From the NCBI RefSeq assembly GCF_030818895.1, contig NZ_JAUTBA010000001.1, forward strand, positions 2,728,001 through 2,792,000: DNA of 64,000 nucleotides, read 5' to 3'. Positions 1 through 8,960 of the stretch are shown here, one piece after another. This DNA is from Sphingobacterium zeae. Its GTDB lineage: Bacteria > Bacteroidota > Bacteroidia > Sphingobacteriales > Sphingobacteriaceae. Under the pieces are notes generated by a model, which did not search any database, was not told the origin of the DNA, and saw only the letters and a list, made by a program, of their open reading frames with translations. The translations under genes were made by a program, and so were the position numbers. The first letter of the stretch is position 1; every line of letters begins with the position of its first letter.

Positions 1-2366
1 TGTCAAATGATAGCTTCGATTTTCCAATATTACCGATTGGATTACTTTCGTCAGGGGTACTAGCTAATTACTATCTTAATGATTTTGATAAAAAAATAAA
101 GAAAACATTAAATCCAGTATACTATGGTAGGTATGTAGATGATATAATGATAGTTCTAACAAATACACGAGTTTCTCAAAAAAGCATTTCTCCCGTCAAT
201 AGATTTTTAAATGATTACTTTGTAAAAAGACGTCTATTAAGTTTTGATTTGTCTGAAATTATGGATAATTTTTTCTTTAAAGATACCAATGAGACAAATG
301 TACCTTTCTTTGTTGATGTGTCTGTTTCTGATATCGATCCGGAAAATGTCGATTATTACGTATTCTTACATCATGCTAATCAGATCAAATTTAAAATTAA
401 GGGATATGATTCATTAAGGATACAAAGCTCTAAAGTTATGCTACAGGATTTTCATTATAATGAATCTCCTGCGTTGATAAATAAGTTTAAAAAAAATATT
501 GAGAAAAATCGTAGCGAATTTAGGTATCTACCAAACGAAGACGAAATAGATAAAGAATTTGACGAAGAGGCATTTTCAATGCAATATAATGATTCGATAA
601 ATAAGCTTAGGAGCGTTAAAGAATTTAGGGAGGATAAATACGGAGCATCAAAGTATCTAGCGGCAAAAATTTTTACATCTAGTTTAACCGAAAAGAGTAA
701 AAAGAATAAAAAAGATAATAATCAGATACTGACTTTTTTTAAAGGAGAAATTGGAATTGATTTTCATACTCTATGGGAAAAAGTAGCAACATTCTTTGTT
801 GTCAATAATGAACATGAATCGTTATTTAAGTTCTTTAATAAAACACGAATCGCTATAAATAATATCAGGTATAAAAATTCTCCGAATAGTGATCTTGAAC
901 GGAAAATTCGCCAAGATTTACTTGAATATTTAAAAATATCAATTGCAATTTCAATTGCCTATCACTTGAAATTTAACCTCTTTAAATTTTCAAAAATTAA
1001 TAATTGTGATGTCGATATTAGAATTTTGGCAGAAAGTTTTAGAAAGGCAAATTTGTTTAGAAATACGTGGGTGTCAATACCTGCTTTGAACTATACCAAA
1101 TATTTATCAACAGAGGATTTTGGCTCCAATCTTCTAGAACGCGAAAGGAGTAAGATCAATAAGGATTTTATTGATGGTAATTTGGATCTATGCACAAGGT
1201 CAATCAAATTAGCACCTAGATATGTCCAATTTCACGAGATAAACATTTTGAAAATTTATCAAACCTTAAGTTCTATCAAAAATACAACCGATAGAGTCTC
1301 AAGTGATATAGTCGAGATTCCTAATGCTGCTTTTAATGATTACTGGCGAATAAACTTCCAATGGAAATGTATAGATTATGATCAAGTAAAAGTCGATGCT
1401 TTAAGAAAATTATATTTTGAAATTAAGGGTGATAAATTAAGGGATGAAAACAAAACTGTTCGAGTTTTTTCCACTACAGGAAAAGAAACAAAGGATAAAA
1501 AGATTGCTTTAGCAAATGTTAAAATGAATCCTCAAGATATTGAGCTTTCTTTTCGTAATAAAGCAAATGTAAAAAAGGAACGAAGAGAACAGTTGTTCAG
1601 ACTAATGAATGAGGTTGAGAAAGAAGAAGCTGATATCTTTGTTTTACCTGAAGTATCTATTCCATGTGAATGGGTTACTCTCTTGTGCCATCAATCTAAG
1701 AAAAGTAATACCTGTATAATTGCAGGATTAGAGCACTGGGTAAATGATGCGAAGATTGCATTTAATTTGATGGCAGTTGTATTACCTATTGAAAAAGGAC
1801 CTTATAGAACGTGTCTTATCAACTTAAGGCTGAAAAATCATTATTCACCAGAGGAGAATAAGTTGTTAAAAGGAAATCGATTATTGGTTCCGCGGGATAT
1901 TTCAAAAGACTACAAAAAAGTGTATACATTGTTTAATTGGAGGGGAGTATATTTTTCGACTTATAATTGCTTTGAACTTGCCGATATTCATGATAGGGCA
2001 TTGTTTAAGTCTAAAGTTGATTTTATCGTTGCTTCTGAATATAATAGAGATATTTATTATTTTTCTGATATAGCAGGATCGTGGGTTAGGGATTTACATT
2101 GCTATTTTATCCAAGTAAACTCTTCTGATTTTGGGGATTCGAGAGTATTACAACCTTCCTCATCTATAGATAGAAATATACTTCAAATTAAAGGTGGAGA
2201 AAATTCGTCTATCATCATTGGAAAGCTTAAAATTGATAAACTAAGAGAATTTCAACGAAAAGACCACTATCTACAAAAAGAAGATGGAACATTTAAACCT
2301 ACCCCGCCTGATTTTGAAGTAGATAATGTTGAGAAAAGAATAAATAATGAATGTATTATTGCTTAA
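1..2366 (+). CDS. Reverse transcriptase-nitrilase fusion, DRT1-like, 5' end outside window
   Basis: The frame is open from base 3, so the start lies off the left edge. At the left edge it reads the RT motif LPIGLLSSG and then YVDD at 132-143, the catalytic polymerase motif. After about 350 residues of no recognised fold, the last 250 residues form a carbon-nitrogen hydrolase (nitrilase) domain. A complete Glu-Lys-Cys triad is visible: E in LPEVS (codon 1650), K in LRLKNH (codon 1833) and C in YNCFELAD (codon 1968). RT-nitrilase fusions are known as antiphage proteins (DRT type 1, UG1; UG5 also carries nitrilase domains). The likely role is therefore phage defence combining DNA synthesis with a hydrolase activity; the subgroup cannot be fixed without the N-terminus. 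Two nuclease genes follow on the same strand. The gene is very AT-rich, consistent with horizontal transfer. Confidence 0.85.
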   Translation, partial: SNDSFDFPILPIGLLSSGVLANYYLNDFDKKIKKTLNPVYYGRYVDDIMIVLTNTRVSQKSISPVNRFLNDYFVKRRLLSFDLSEIMDNFFFKDTNETNVPFFVDVSVSDIDPENVDYYVFLHHANQIKFKIKGYDSLRIQSSKVMLQDFHYNESPALINKFKKNIEKNRSEFRYLPNEDEIDKEFDEEAFSMQYNDSINKLRSVKEFREDKYGASKYLAAKIFTSSLTEKSKKNKKDNNQILTFFKGEIGIDFHTLWEKVATFFVVNNEHESLFKFFNKTRIAINNIRYKNSPNSDLERKIRQDLLEYLKISIAISIAYHLKFNLFKFSKINNCDVDIRILAESFRKANLFRNTWVSIPALNYTKYLSTEDFGSNLLERERSKINKDFIDGNLDLCTRSIKLAPRYVQFHEINILKIYQTLSSIKNTTDRVSSDIVEIPNAAFNDYWRINFQWKCIDYDQVKVDALRKLYFEIKGDKLRDENKTVRVFSTTGKETKDKKIALANVKMNPQDIELSFRNKANVKKERREQLFRLMNEVEKEEADIFVLPEVSIPCEWVTLLCHQSKKSNTCIIAGLEHWVNDAKIAFNLMAVVLPIEKGPYRTCLINLRLKNHYSPEENKLLKGNRLLVPRDISKDYKKVYTLFNWRGVYFSTYNCFELADIHDRALFKSKVDFIVASEYNRDIYYFSDIAGSWVRDLHCYFIQVNSSDFGDSRVLQPSSSIDRNILQIKGGENSSIIIGKLKIDKLREFQRKDHYLQKEDGTFKPTPPDFEVDNVEKRINNECIIA

Positions 2367-2466
2367 ATAATATCATAGACAATTTATAAAAATGAGGAGT
2401 CAGTAATAAGATTGGGTTACTTACAATTATTTAAGGACGATTTGATCTTAAGAATAAAGCGAAATA

Positions 2467-3594
2467 ATGAAACAACAGATTTTAAAACCTGAAAATTGGC
2501 AAGATTTTGAAGAATTATGTAAAGTTCTATGGGGAGAAATTTGGGATTGTTCAGAAATAAAGAAAAATGGACGGGCCGGACAAACTCAAAATGGTGTAGA
2601 TATTTATGGGATTCCTAGAAATGAATCAAAGTATTTTGGAATACAATGTAAAGGTAAAGATGAATATACAAAGTCAAAGCTAACTGAAAATGAAATATGT
2701 TCTGAAATTAATAAGGCTAAAGAGTTCAAGCCAAATTTAGAAAAACTATATTTTGCGACGACAGCAAATAAAGATGAAAAAATAGAAGAATTTGTTCGGA
2801 TTAAAAATGTTGAAAACCTAAAACAGGGTTTTTTTGAAGTTCATCTTTTTTGTTGGGAAGACATTGTTTATCTCATTGAGCAAAATAAAAGAGCAAACGA
2901 TTGGTATGTTAAAAAACAAAATTTCAAGACTAATTTTCGAGTTGATGTAACATTATGTAATAATAAAATTCATGAAACTTTCAGTCCAATTTTAATTAAA
3001 AACCACATTCACTATAAATTTGTAGAGGAAAAAATCATTAGCAATGGGAATTTTAGAATTATTTTAAATCCGAAAGAAAAAAGAAAACAAAGACGATATA
3101 TTGATACTGAAGCACAACCTGTCAGATATTTTATAACGGGAAAAAGCATCAATAAAAGTTCCTGCACATTTTCGATTAAATTAAAAAATATTGGAGATTT
3201 ACAATTAGAAAATTTTAAATTATATCTTTCTTTTAGCGATGATTGTTTTAGAACAGAAATTGTTTCAAAACAAATGAAATTCCTAGATTCATCCAAGTAT
3301 GAATATAACTTGAGATGGAATCAAAGTACAAGCGATTTAGAGTTCACAAATAGTAATCAAATTTTAGTTCCAAATGATGAAATAATTTCTGATAAAATAT
3401 GTTTACGCCCAGATATTGAATTTCCGTTTTGTTTGGTTATTCCTTGGAAATTAGTTTCAAAAGATTTTATGAAAACAGGACTACTATATTTGGAGATGAA
3501 TTCTAGGATTGAAGAGAAAGAAAGTGTTGAAACTTATTCTTCCAATTTTGAAGATGAGATCATCTTAGAAAATTATACAGTGAGTGAAGAATAA
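2467..3594 (+). CDS. PD-(D/E)XK (Mrr-like) nuclease-domain protein
   Basis: This is a 375-residue protein. Its first 120 residues look like a restriction-endonuclease-type fold: acidic residues E15/E16, then D45 in NGVDIYG, then Q60-C-K62 in GIQCKGK, which matches the D...QxK catalytic pattern of Mrr-like nucleases. Residues from about 165 to the end are unrecognised and beta-rich in appearance, possibly a target-binding or regulatory module. It lies 100 bp after the RT-nitrilase gene and 136 bp before another nuclease gene, all on the same strand. A role as a defence effector that cuts DNA is inferred from the fold and the neighbours; no cognate methyltransferase is visible. ATG 2467 is the first in-frame start. 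Confidence 0.75.
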   Translation: MKQQILKPENWQDFEELCKVLWGEIWDCSEIKKNGRAGQTQNGVDIYGIPRNESKYFGIQCKGKDEYTKSKLTENEICSEINKAKEFKPNLEKLYFATTANKDEKIEEFVRIKNVENLKQGFFEVHLFCWEDIVYLIEQNKRANDWYVKKQNFKTNFRVDVTLCNNKIHETFSPILIKNHIHYKFVEEKIISNGNFRIILNPKEKRKQRRYIDTEAQPVRYFITGKSINKSSCTFSIKLKNIGDLQLENFKLYLSFSDDCFRTEIVSKQMKFLDSSKYEYNLRWNQSTSDLEFTNSNQILVPNDEIISDKICLRPDIEFPFCLVIPWKLVSKDFMKTGLLYLEMNSRIEEKESVETYSSNFEDEIILENYTVSEE

Positions 3595-3730
3595 TGTTGA
3601 CCAAAAAGACCAGAAAATAATAGACACAATTATTATACTGGAAGCCAAGGAAAAATTAAGATCTGGAGTTAGCTAAGGGAAGATTACATAAGGATCAGAC
3701 AGAAAATTATTTAAATCATTTGTTTTTATT

Positions 3731-6067
3731 ATGAGATATAATCTTGAAGTTCTTAATGACAAAGAATTTGAGGACTTAGCAAAAGACTTACTTGAAGCAA
3801 GATTGAGTAAAGAATTTGAAATTTTTAAAGCAGGTAAGGACGGTGGAATTGATTTAAGGTATAGTGGCAAGTATTCAAACGAAATAATAGTGCAAGTTAA
3901 GCACTACATAGGGTCGAAATTTTCGGATTTAAAAAATCAATTGGTGAAGGAAAAAGAAAATTTGGATAAGTTGTCAGACAAGCCTAAAAGATACATTGTC
4001 TTTACATCAATGGCACTGAACCCACAGGAAGCAGACGAAATTAAAAAAATTCTTAAGCCTTATGTAAAAAAGACTGGAGATATTTATAATCGAAGGATAG
4101 TTGAAAACCTGATTTCAAAAAATCCGGAAATTGAGAAGAAATATTTCAAACTTTGGTTAACAAGTACAAATATTATGGAGCGAATTCTGCACAATGCAGA
4201 GATTATAAGTTCCGAATTCCAAGAAGAAAAGATCAAAAAACGCTCTAAATTTTATATTCAAACTACCCATTTGGGAAAATCATTTGAAATTCTAAATAAA
4301 AACAAATTTATCATAATTTCAGGTGAACCAGGTGTTGGCAAAACAACTTTGGCTTATATGCTTGTTTACGAATTACTAGGGAATGGGTTTAAGCTTATAT
4401 ATAGTGATCGTGCAATTAGAGACGCTGAGCAAATTTTATCAAAAAAAAATGAAGATAAACAAGTTATATTTATTGATGATTTTTTAGGTTCGAATTTGGC
4501 AGATTTCTATTCGCCAATTAATCCTGAATCCACAATCATAAGATTTATAGAACAAATACAATCATCAGTCAATAAATATTTAATTTTTACTTCTAGGACT
4601 ACTTTACTAAAAGAAGCTAATCAACGTTTTGAACATTTTGAAAGAGAAAGAATAAAGGATATTTCTAATTATGAAATTAAAGTTGTGGCATATACAAAAT
4701 TGGAAAAAGCCAAAATTTTATATAATCATCTATATCATTTTAGTATGTCGGAGGAATTTAGGGAGGTTTTCTTTACGAACAAGAATTATTTAAGAATAAT
4801 TGAACATACTAATTATTACCCCCGTTTAATTGAATTTTTAACACAAGAAGGTAATTTCAACCACTCCGGATTTAGCTCGGTGGAAAAATATCTATTTGCC
4901 AATCTAGACAATCCGGAGAAAATTTGGAAAATGGCTTTTGAAAATCAGCTAAGCAGACATGATCAAATTTTTTTAGAAACTGTTTTCACGTTTGGTGATA
5001 AGGGAGTAGACTCCGAAATATTACAACACGCTTTTGATAATAGAATTGAAGTGCAGAATAGATCGAGAAAGTTGGTTGATGACGTAAATACTTTTAACAA
5101 TTGTCTAATTAAGCTTCAGGATGGTTTTCTAAAAACAGAAAAAGATGCGAAAACGCGCAAGTTGCTAATTTCTTTTATTAATCCATCTATAACAGATTTT
5201 TTGCTTGATTATTTAAAGGACAATCATTCAGAAAGGAAGTTAATTTGGTTATCCAACATATATATAGAGCAATTTGAGAAACGATTTGGAAAAGATGGAA
5301 ATAGATATCTTACATGTCAGGAATATGAAAAAGATATATATATAAATTATTTACTGGATAGTTCAACGTCATTACGTTCAGTTTTTGGAAACCAAAACTG
5401 TGCTTATAGGATTTTAAAAATATTTTTCAACATGTTTCCATTCCACATTAAACAAAAGCAAGAGCAGGTCATTGAACTTTTACACAGCGTTATAGAAAAT
5501 AGGGCTAGGGTAGACTGGGCATTTTATTCTATTTTAGTAGATATTTCACTTGAACAATTAGATGAGTGCTTGATTTTTATTGAAGATAATTGGGATCATT
5601 TTATAGACCTCATGCTCGAAAATATTGATTCAGCCGACGAGATACGATATGTGATTGACATCCATAAGATCTATCAAAGAAATTTACAGGATTATTTGAG
5701 TGTTAATCATCATCAATTTATTTTTAATGAAGCAGTTCAAAAGGTTTTTCAAGAGATATTAGATGATCAAGATTTAACAGACTGTGTAATTTTTGATCCT
5801 GAAGGGAACTTGTATGAAGATCATTCCGAACAAAGTATAAAAGATAAAGCCTGGGATATATATCAAGGTTTTTTGGAAGATGAAGAATTATTAGATTTCG
5901 TTCCAGAAGGTGAAGAACTTTATAACGTTGATATTCAGAAAATTGTTCAACAGTATATAGATAATCATAATTACTATTACGACAATATATCTCATAGTGG
6001 AAGAACAAATGAGCAGATTTCTGCGAAAAATATTGATAATGAAATAGAGAGAATCTTCCAAAGATAG
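3731..6067 (+). CDS. Mrr-like nuclease fused to STAND-type P-loop NTPase (nSTAND3-like)
   Basis: This 778-residue protein has two recognisable parts. Residues 1-110 are an Mrr-type nuclease: E14, D41 in GGIDLRY and Q55-V-K57 in IVQVKHY. Residues 175-400 are a P-loop NTPase: Walker A GEPGVGKT at 198-205 and Walker B VIFIDD at 245-250, followed by the sensor-like segment YLIFTSRT. The rest is helical and would suit the sensor region of a STAND protein. Restriction-nuclease/nSTAND3 fusions occur widely in bacterial defence islands. By analogy with Avs-like proteins the C-terminal part may sense a phage product and switch on the nuclease; that is inference. A run of acidic residues marks the C-terminal 150 residues. 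IS debris follows directly downstream. Confidence 0.8.
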   Translation: MRYNLEVLNDKEFEDLAKDLLEARLSKEFEIFKAGKDGGIDLRYSGKYSNEIIVQVKHYIGSKFSDLKNQLVKEKENLDKLSDKPKRYIVFTSMALNPQEADEIKKILKPYVKKTGDIYNRRIVENLISKNPEIEKKYFKLWLTSTNIMERILHNAEIISSEFQEEKIKKRSKFYIQTTHLGKSFEILNKNKFIIISGEPGVGKTTLAYMLVYELLGNGFKLIYSDRAIRDAEQILSKKNEDKQVIFIDDFLGSNLADFYSPINPESTIIRFIEQIQSSVNKYLIFTSRTTLLKEANQRFEHFERERIKDISNYEIKVVAYTKLEKAKILYNHLYHFSMSEEFREVFFTNKNYLRIIEHTNYYPRLIEFLTQEGNFNHSGFSSVEKYLFANLDNPEKIWKMAFENQLSRHDQIFLETVFTFGDKGVDSEILQHAFDNRIEVQNRSRKLVDDVNTFNNCLIKLQDGFLKTEKDAKTRKLLISFINPSITDFLLDYLKDNHSERKLIWLSNIYIEQFEKRFGKDGNRYLTCQEYEKDIYINYLLDSSTSLRSVFGNQNCAYRILKIFFNMFPFHIKQKQEQVIELLHSVIENRARVDWAFYSILVDISLEQLDECLIFIEDNWDHFIDLMLENIDSADEIRYVIDIHKIYQRNLQDYLSVNHHQFIFNEAVQKVFQEILDDQDLTDCVIFDPEGNLYEDHSEQSIKDKAWDIYQGFLEDEELLDFVPEGEELYNVDIQKIVQQYIDNHNYYYDNISHSGRTNEQISAKNIDNEIERIFQR

Positions 6068-6074
6068 CATGACT

Positions 6075-6101
6075 GTATCCGCCCTATGAACTACATGTCA
6101 G
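6075..6101. mobile_element. Solo IS66-family terminal repeat scrap
   Basis: Bases 6075-6094 read GTATCCGCCCTATGAACTAC. They differ by one base from the left terminal repeat of the complete IS66 element at 11271. Homology stops after about 20-25 bases, and no transposase gene is attached. It is probably what is left of an earlier copy whose body was deleted or replaced by the IS256-type debris that follows immediately. Confidence 0.65.
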
Positions 6102-6159
6102 GGGAGCGTAACACCAACTGTGTTATGGGATTAAAAATTTAATAACCTCTTTTCAGTTT
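6102..6159. mobile_element. IS256-family end remnant 1
   Basis: The segment opens with a terminal-repeat-like GGGAGCGTAA. On the minus strand it reads into a transposase C-terminus (K-L-K-R-G-Y-stop), the usual IS256/Mutator tail. Only about 58 bp survive. It is butted against a second, separate IS256-type end at 6160, which implies nested insertions or deletions. Confidence 0.5.
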
Positions 6160-6262
6160 GGGAGTGTAAATTAAACCGGGTCTAATACGGTTCTTACTTT
6201 ACAGATGGATAATTAACCAAAATCTAAAAGCCTCTGTAAAGTTTGAGCCTATCCTCAAATTT
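6160..6262 (-). mobile_element. IS256-family end remnant 2, left flank of the beta-helix gene
   Basis: GGGAGTGTAA at 6160-6169 is the terminal repeat. The minus strand then encodes the last codons of a transposase (K-F-E-D-R-L-K-L-Y-R-G-F-stop). Bases 6211-6262 are the inverted complement of 8653-8704 with only three mismatches over 52 bp. The two ends therefore face outwards around the beta-helix gene, as in a composite element, but neither keeps more than a sliver of transposase. Confidence 0.7.
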
Positions 6263-6412
6263 AGAGAAGCGCTAAGATTAAAGTATTCGAGGCTTTAAAC
6301 AACATGAAAGCCTAGTTACTAGAATCGTAAAAAATGGATGATCATTCCTCAATTATTAATCAATACGTTGAATATATAGCCGCATTTTATTCCGTATCTT
6401 TCAAATAAAAAT

Positions 6413-8554
6413 ATGGCAAATCAATTTCTTATCAAAAATACAGTACAAGATCTTCGAGCATTGTCCTCGATGGAAATATCAGATCTACAATCAGGAGTTT
6501 ATGAAGGAGTGATGTTATTGGGATACTATGCTAAAGGTGATACGCCGGGTCCAATTGAATATTATATCTCTAACACTACTGATCCTGATAACGAAGGTAG
6601 CATTATAGTGTTAGATAGTATATCACTAAGGTATCAGTCTAACGGAGAATGTGATGTCAGGTACTATGGGGCTTTAAAAGGCACAGATAGTACTATCCAG
6701 ATTAACAGGTGTCTTGAAAACGAGCGGATATCTGTAATATCAGAGGATTATTTTGTCGACCCTAGAGGTAGGGCTGATGGTAATTATACAGGAGGTATTA
6801 AACCTCAAAGTAATTCCACATTGATTTTTAGAAATAATTCTAAACTTAAATCTATCACAAACAGCGATGCAAGCACAGCTATACTTAATCTTACGAAGGT
6901 TAATAATGTTATAATAAATGATGCATATGTAGAAGGTGATATTGAGACCCATACTGGCACTACGGGAGAATATGGACACGGAATAGTTGTGTATGGGTGT
7001 GAAAATGTAACACTGACAAATCCAAGGGCTGATAAATGCTGGGGAGATGGTTTCGCTATAGCAACTTCACGTAACGGTGATGGGTCTATTGTTGTTCAAA
7101 ATAAAAATGTAAATATATACGGAACATTATCTACTTACTACAACAGGCGGAACGGAATTTCAATTATAAGCTGTGATGCTCTCTATATTCAAAATATAGA
7201 TTCAAGATACACTGGAATTATAAAGGGTACTGCTCCAATGTATGGTGTTGACATAGAGCCGAACCCAACTGGGGTGGATATCATCAATGTTGTTATAGAT
7301 AATATTTATACTGCTTATAATAGGAATGGCGGAGTTGAATTTGTTCCTGCATATATGCAAAATGCAGCCTACAACAACAATGGCGTGTTTAATTGCAAAG
7401 TTAAGACAATAGTATCTGAATATGACGGGGACACATCTAATCCTAACACTGGTGGATCTGGAGCGATTAGGTTTCCTTTTGTCGATGTAACTTCTGATGG
7501 GGCCGTTGAGACAAATAGAATAATTGGGAAAATACAAATTGAAATTATAACAATAAACAACCCAGTTAAACAGGGCATTGTTTTCTCTAGAGTTGCAGAC
7601 ACCGGATTAACTATAAATATTGATAGCATATCGATAGCTAATCCTCAAAGTGCTACAGAATCATCAAACAGACAGGTTAAAAATGCAATCTCATTTGTCC
7701 AGCAAGCAGTTCAATCAACTTATGGGCATATCAATATAAATAATGTTTATATAAATGACTATAATAACAACCTTATAACAGGCATATATCTTGAGCCCAT
7801 TAACTCGTCTACAAATAAATACAAAAACGTTAAAATAAATAGTTACACGCATATAGGAACTTGGTCAGAGCCTATTGATGCTCCTGTTTATTGCTCTGGG
7901 AGTGAAAAATCTGTAGACATAAGAATGTCAACTCCCGTAACGCTTAATGTCACTACCGCTGGCTTAACTTTATCAAATCAGACCTGTGTATCCGAATATC
8001 TAATAAATTTAAAAAATAGCTCAATAATAACTCTACCTAGTTTAGCAGTTAATGCGTGTAAGCGAATTAGTATTTATTCAGAGACTCCAAGAAAAACAGC
8101 GAGTACGGTTAACGGGAGGACTGTAGATCAGTATATTAATTTATTTCCTAGAAACAATCAAAGTATAAATATACTCGGTGAATCAGAGGTTAATCTAGAG
8201 TCTTATAGCGGTATATGGAAAGTAAATTCCAAGAAAGGTAATGTATACGCTCAAGGTTTTCCTATAAATGGAACGACTGCTTCAAGACCTGTGCTGACAA
8301 CTGAATTTTCAGGGTTTCAATATTATGATACCACATTAGGTAAGCCAGTATGGTGGAGCGGGACATCTTGGGTAGAAAATCTTCAAGTTAATGCCACAAC
8401 TGTAACAAAAGGTATAGTGAATCAATCCGCACCATCATCTGATAAAGCCACTAGTCCTTCCCCAACCTACACTCAATCTGAAGTGAAGGAAATTTTAACT
8501 GAACTGAGAGATTTAAAAACAAAACTACGCGCAGCAGGTATACTAGCAACTTAA
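6413..8554 (+). CDS. Right-handed parallel beta-helix protein, prophage fibre/tailspike-like
   Basis: This is a 713-residue protein without a signal peptide. Residues 75-330 resemble the pectate-lyase/GH28-like beta-helix of phage tailspikes: a VRYYGALKGTD-type entry, then many short beta-rungs rich in Asn, Ile and Val. Around residue 625 it has a knob-like segment (FQYYDTTLGKPVWWSG) common at the ends of phage tail and fibre proteins. It ends in a short coiled coil with L-R-A-A-G, typical of Bacteroidota prophage fibre proteins. The likely role is host-surface glycan binding or cleavage by a virion; no catalytic residues can be assigned. It stands alone between inverted IS256 remnants with no other phage gene, so it is probably a stranded prophage or moron gene. 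A weak promoter-like TATCTTTC lies at about 6396 and a terminator follows. Confidence 0.7.
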   Translation: MANQFLIKNTVQDLRALSSMEISDLQSGVYEGVMLLGYYAKGDTPGPIEYYISNTTDPDNEGSIIVLDSISLRYQSNGECDVRYYGALKGTDSTIQINRCLENERISVISEDYFVDPRGRADGNYTGGIKPQSNSTLIFRNNSKLKSITNSDASTAILNLTKVNNVIINDAYVEGDIETHTGTTGEYGHGIVVYGCENVTLTNPRADKCWGDGFAIATSRNGDGSIVVQNKNVNIYGTLSTYYNRRNGISIISCDALYIQNIDSRYTGIIKGTAPMYGVDIEPNPTGVDIINVVIDNIYTAYNRNGGVEFVPAYMQNAAYNNNGVFNCKVKTIVSEYDGDTSNPNTGGSGAIRFPFVDVTSDGAVETNRIIGKIQIEIITINNPVKQGIVFSRVADTGLTINIDSISIANPQSATESSNRQVKNAISFVQQAVQSTYGHININNVYINDYNNNLITGIYLEPINSSTNKYKNVKINSYTHIGTWSEPIDAPVYCSGSEKSVDIRMSTPVTLNVTTAGLTLSNQTCVSEYLINLKNSSIITLPSLAVNACKRISIYSETPRKTASTVNGRTVDQYINLFPRNNQSINILGESEVNLESYSGIWKVNSKKGNVYAQGFPINGTTASRPVLTTEFSGFQYYDTTLGKPVWWSGTSWVENLQVNATTVTKGIVNQSAPSSDKATSPSPTYTQSEVKEILTELRDLKTKLRAAGILAT

Positions 8555-8566
8555 TTATGAAAACCA

Positions 8567-8593
8567 AAAGCCTAGACAAAAATTCTAGGCTTT
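8567..8593 (+). terminator. Terminator of the beta-helix gene
   Basis: AAAGCCTAGA at 8567-8576 pairs perfectly with TCTAGGCTTT at 8584-8593 across a 7-nt loop, 12 bp after the stop codon. A short pyrimidine run follows rather than a long T tract. Confidence 0.65.
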
Positions 8594-8618
8594 CCCTTAT
8601 TTACACGTTGGGATAATT

Positions 8619-8734
8619 TTACTGGGACTTCACCATATCCCAACTTTACATTAAATTTGAGGATAGGCTCAAACTTGATAGAGGCTTTTAGATTTTGGTT
8701 AATTATCCAATGACACAGTTTGAGTTATACTCCC
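8619..8734 (+). mobile_element. IS256-family end remnant, right flank of the beta-helix gene
   Basis: The plus strand encodes a transposase C-terminus (Y-W-D-F-T-I-S-Q-L-Y-I-K-F, then R-L-K-L-D-R-G-F-stop at about 8699). This matches closely the tail of the larger IS256 remnant at 16118-16458. It then runs to an outer TTATACTCCC end at 8734. Bases 8653-8704 are the inverted partner of 6211-6262. No target duplication links the two outer ends. Confidence 0.7.
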
Positions 8735-8960
8735 GGCAGGGGGGCAATTAATCTTTACAACTGCCAGCATCACAATGTTGAATAAGCCCCGGTATATCCC
8801 CGAGATTTCGACCAGCCCACAATGTGCTCAGCAGTATATCGGGATCTTCTTCCATACGCTTTTTGATTTAGGGAAAGAACTTCTCCTGCGGATTACACGG
8901 CTCTGCGATATTCAGGGCTTAATTTATCATATAAAATGAATTTGTATGGGATTTTGTATG
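8735..8960. other. Gene-free interval with decayed coding-like text
   Basis: No intact gene is visible. On the minus strand a broken frame reads coding-like text for about 40 residues (KKRMEEDPDILL and, further on, IQHCDAGS). The last part is faintly reminiscent of the DDE region of IS3-type transposases. The match is too short to name. Confidence 0.25.

Noticed and set aside
6160..8734. Functional IS256 composite transposon around the beta-helix gene
   Set aside because: No complete transposase is present and the bases outside the two ends show no target duplication.
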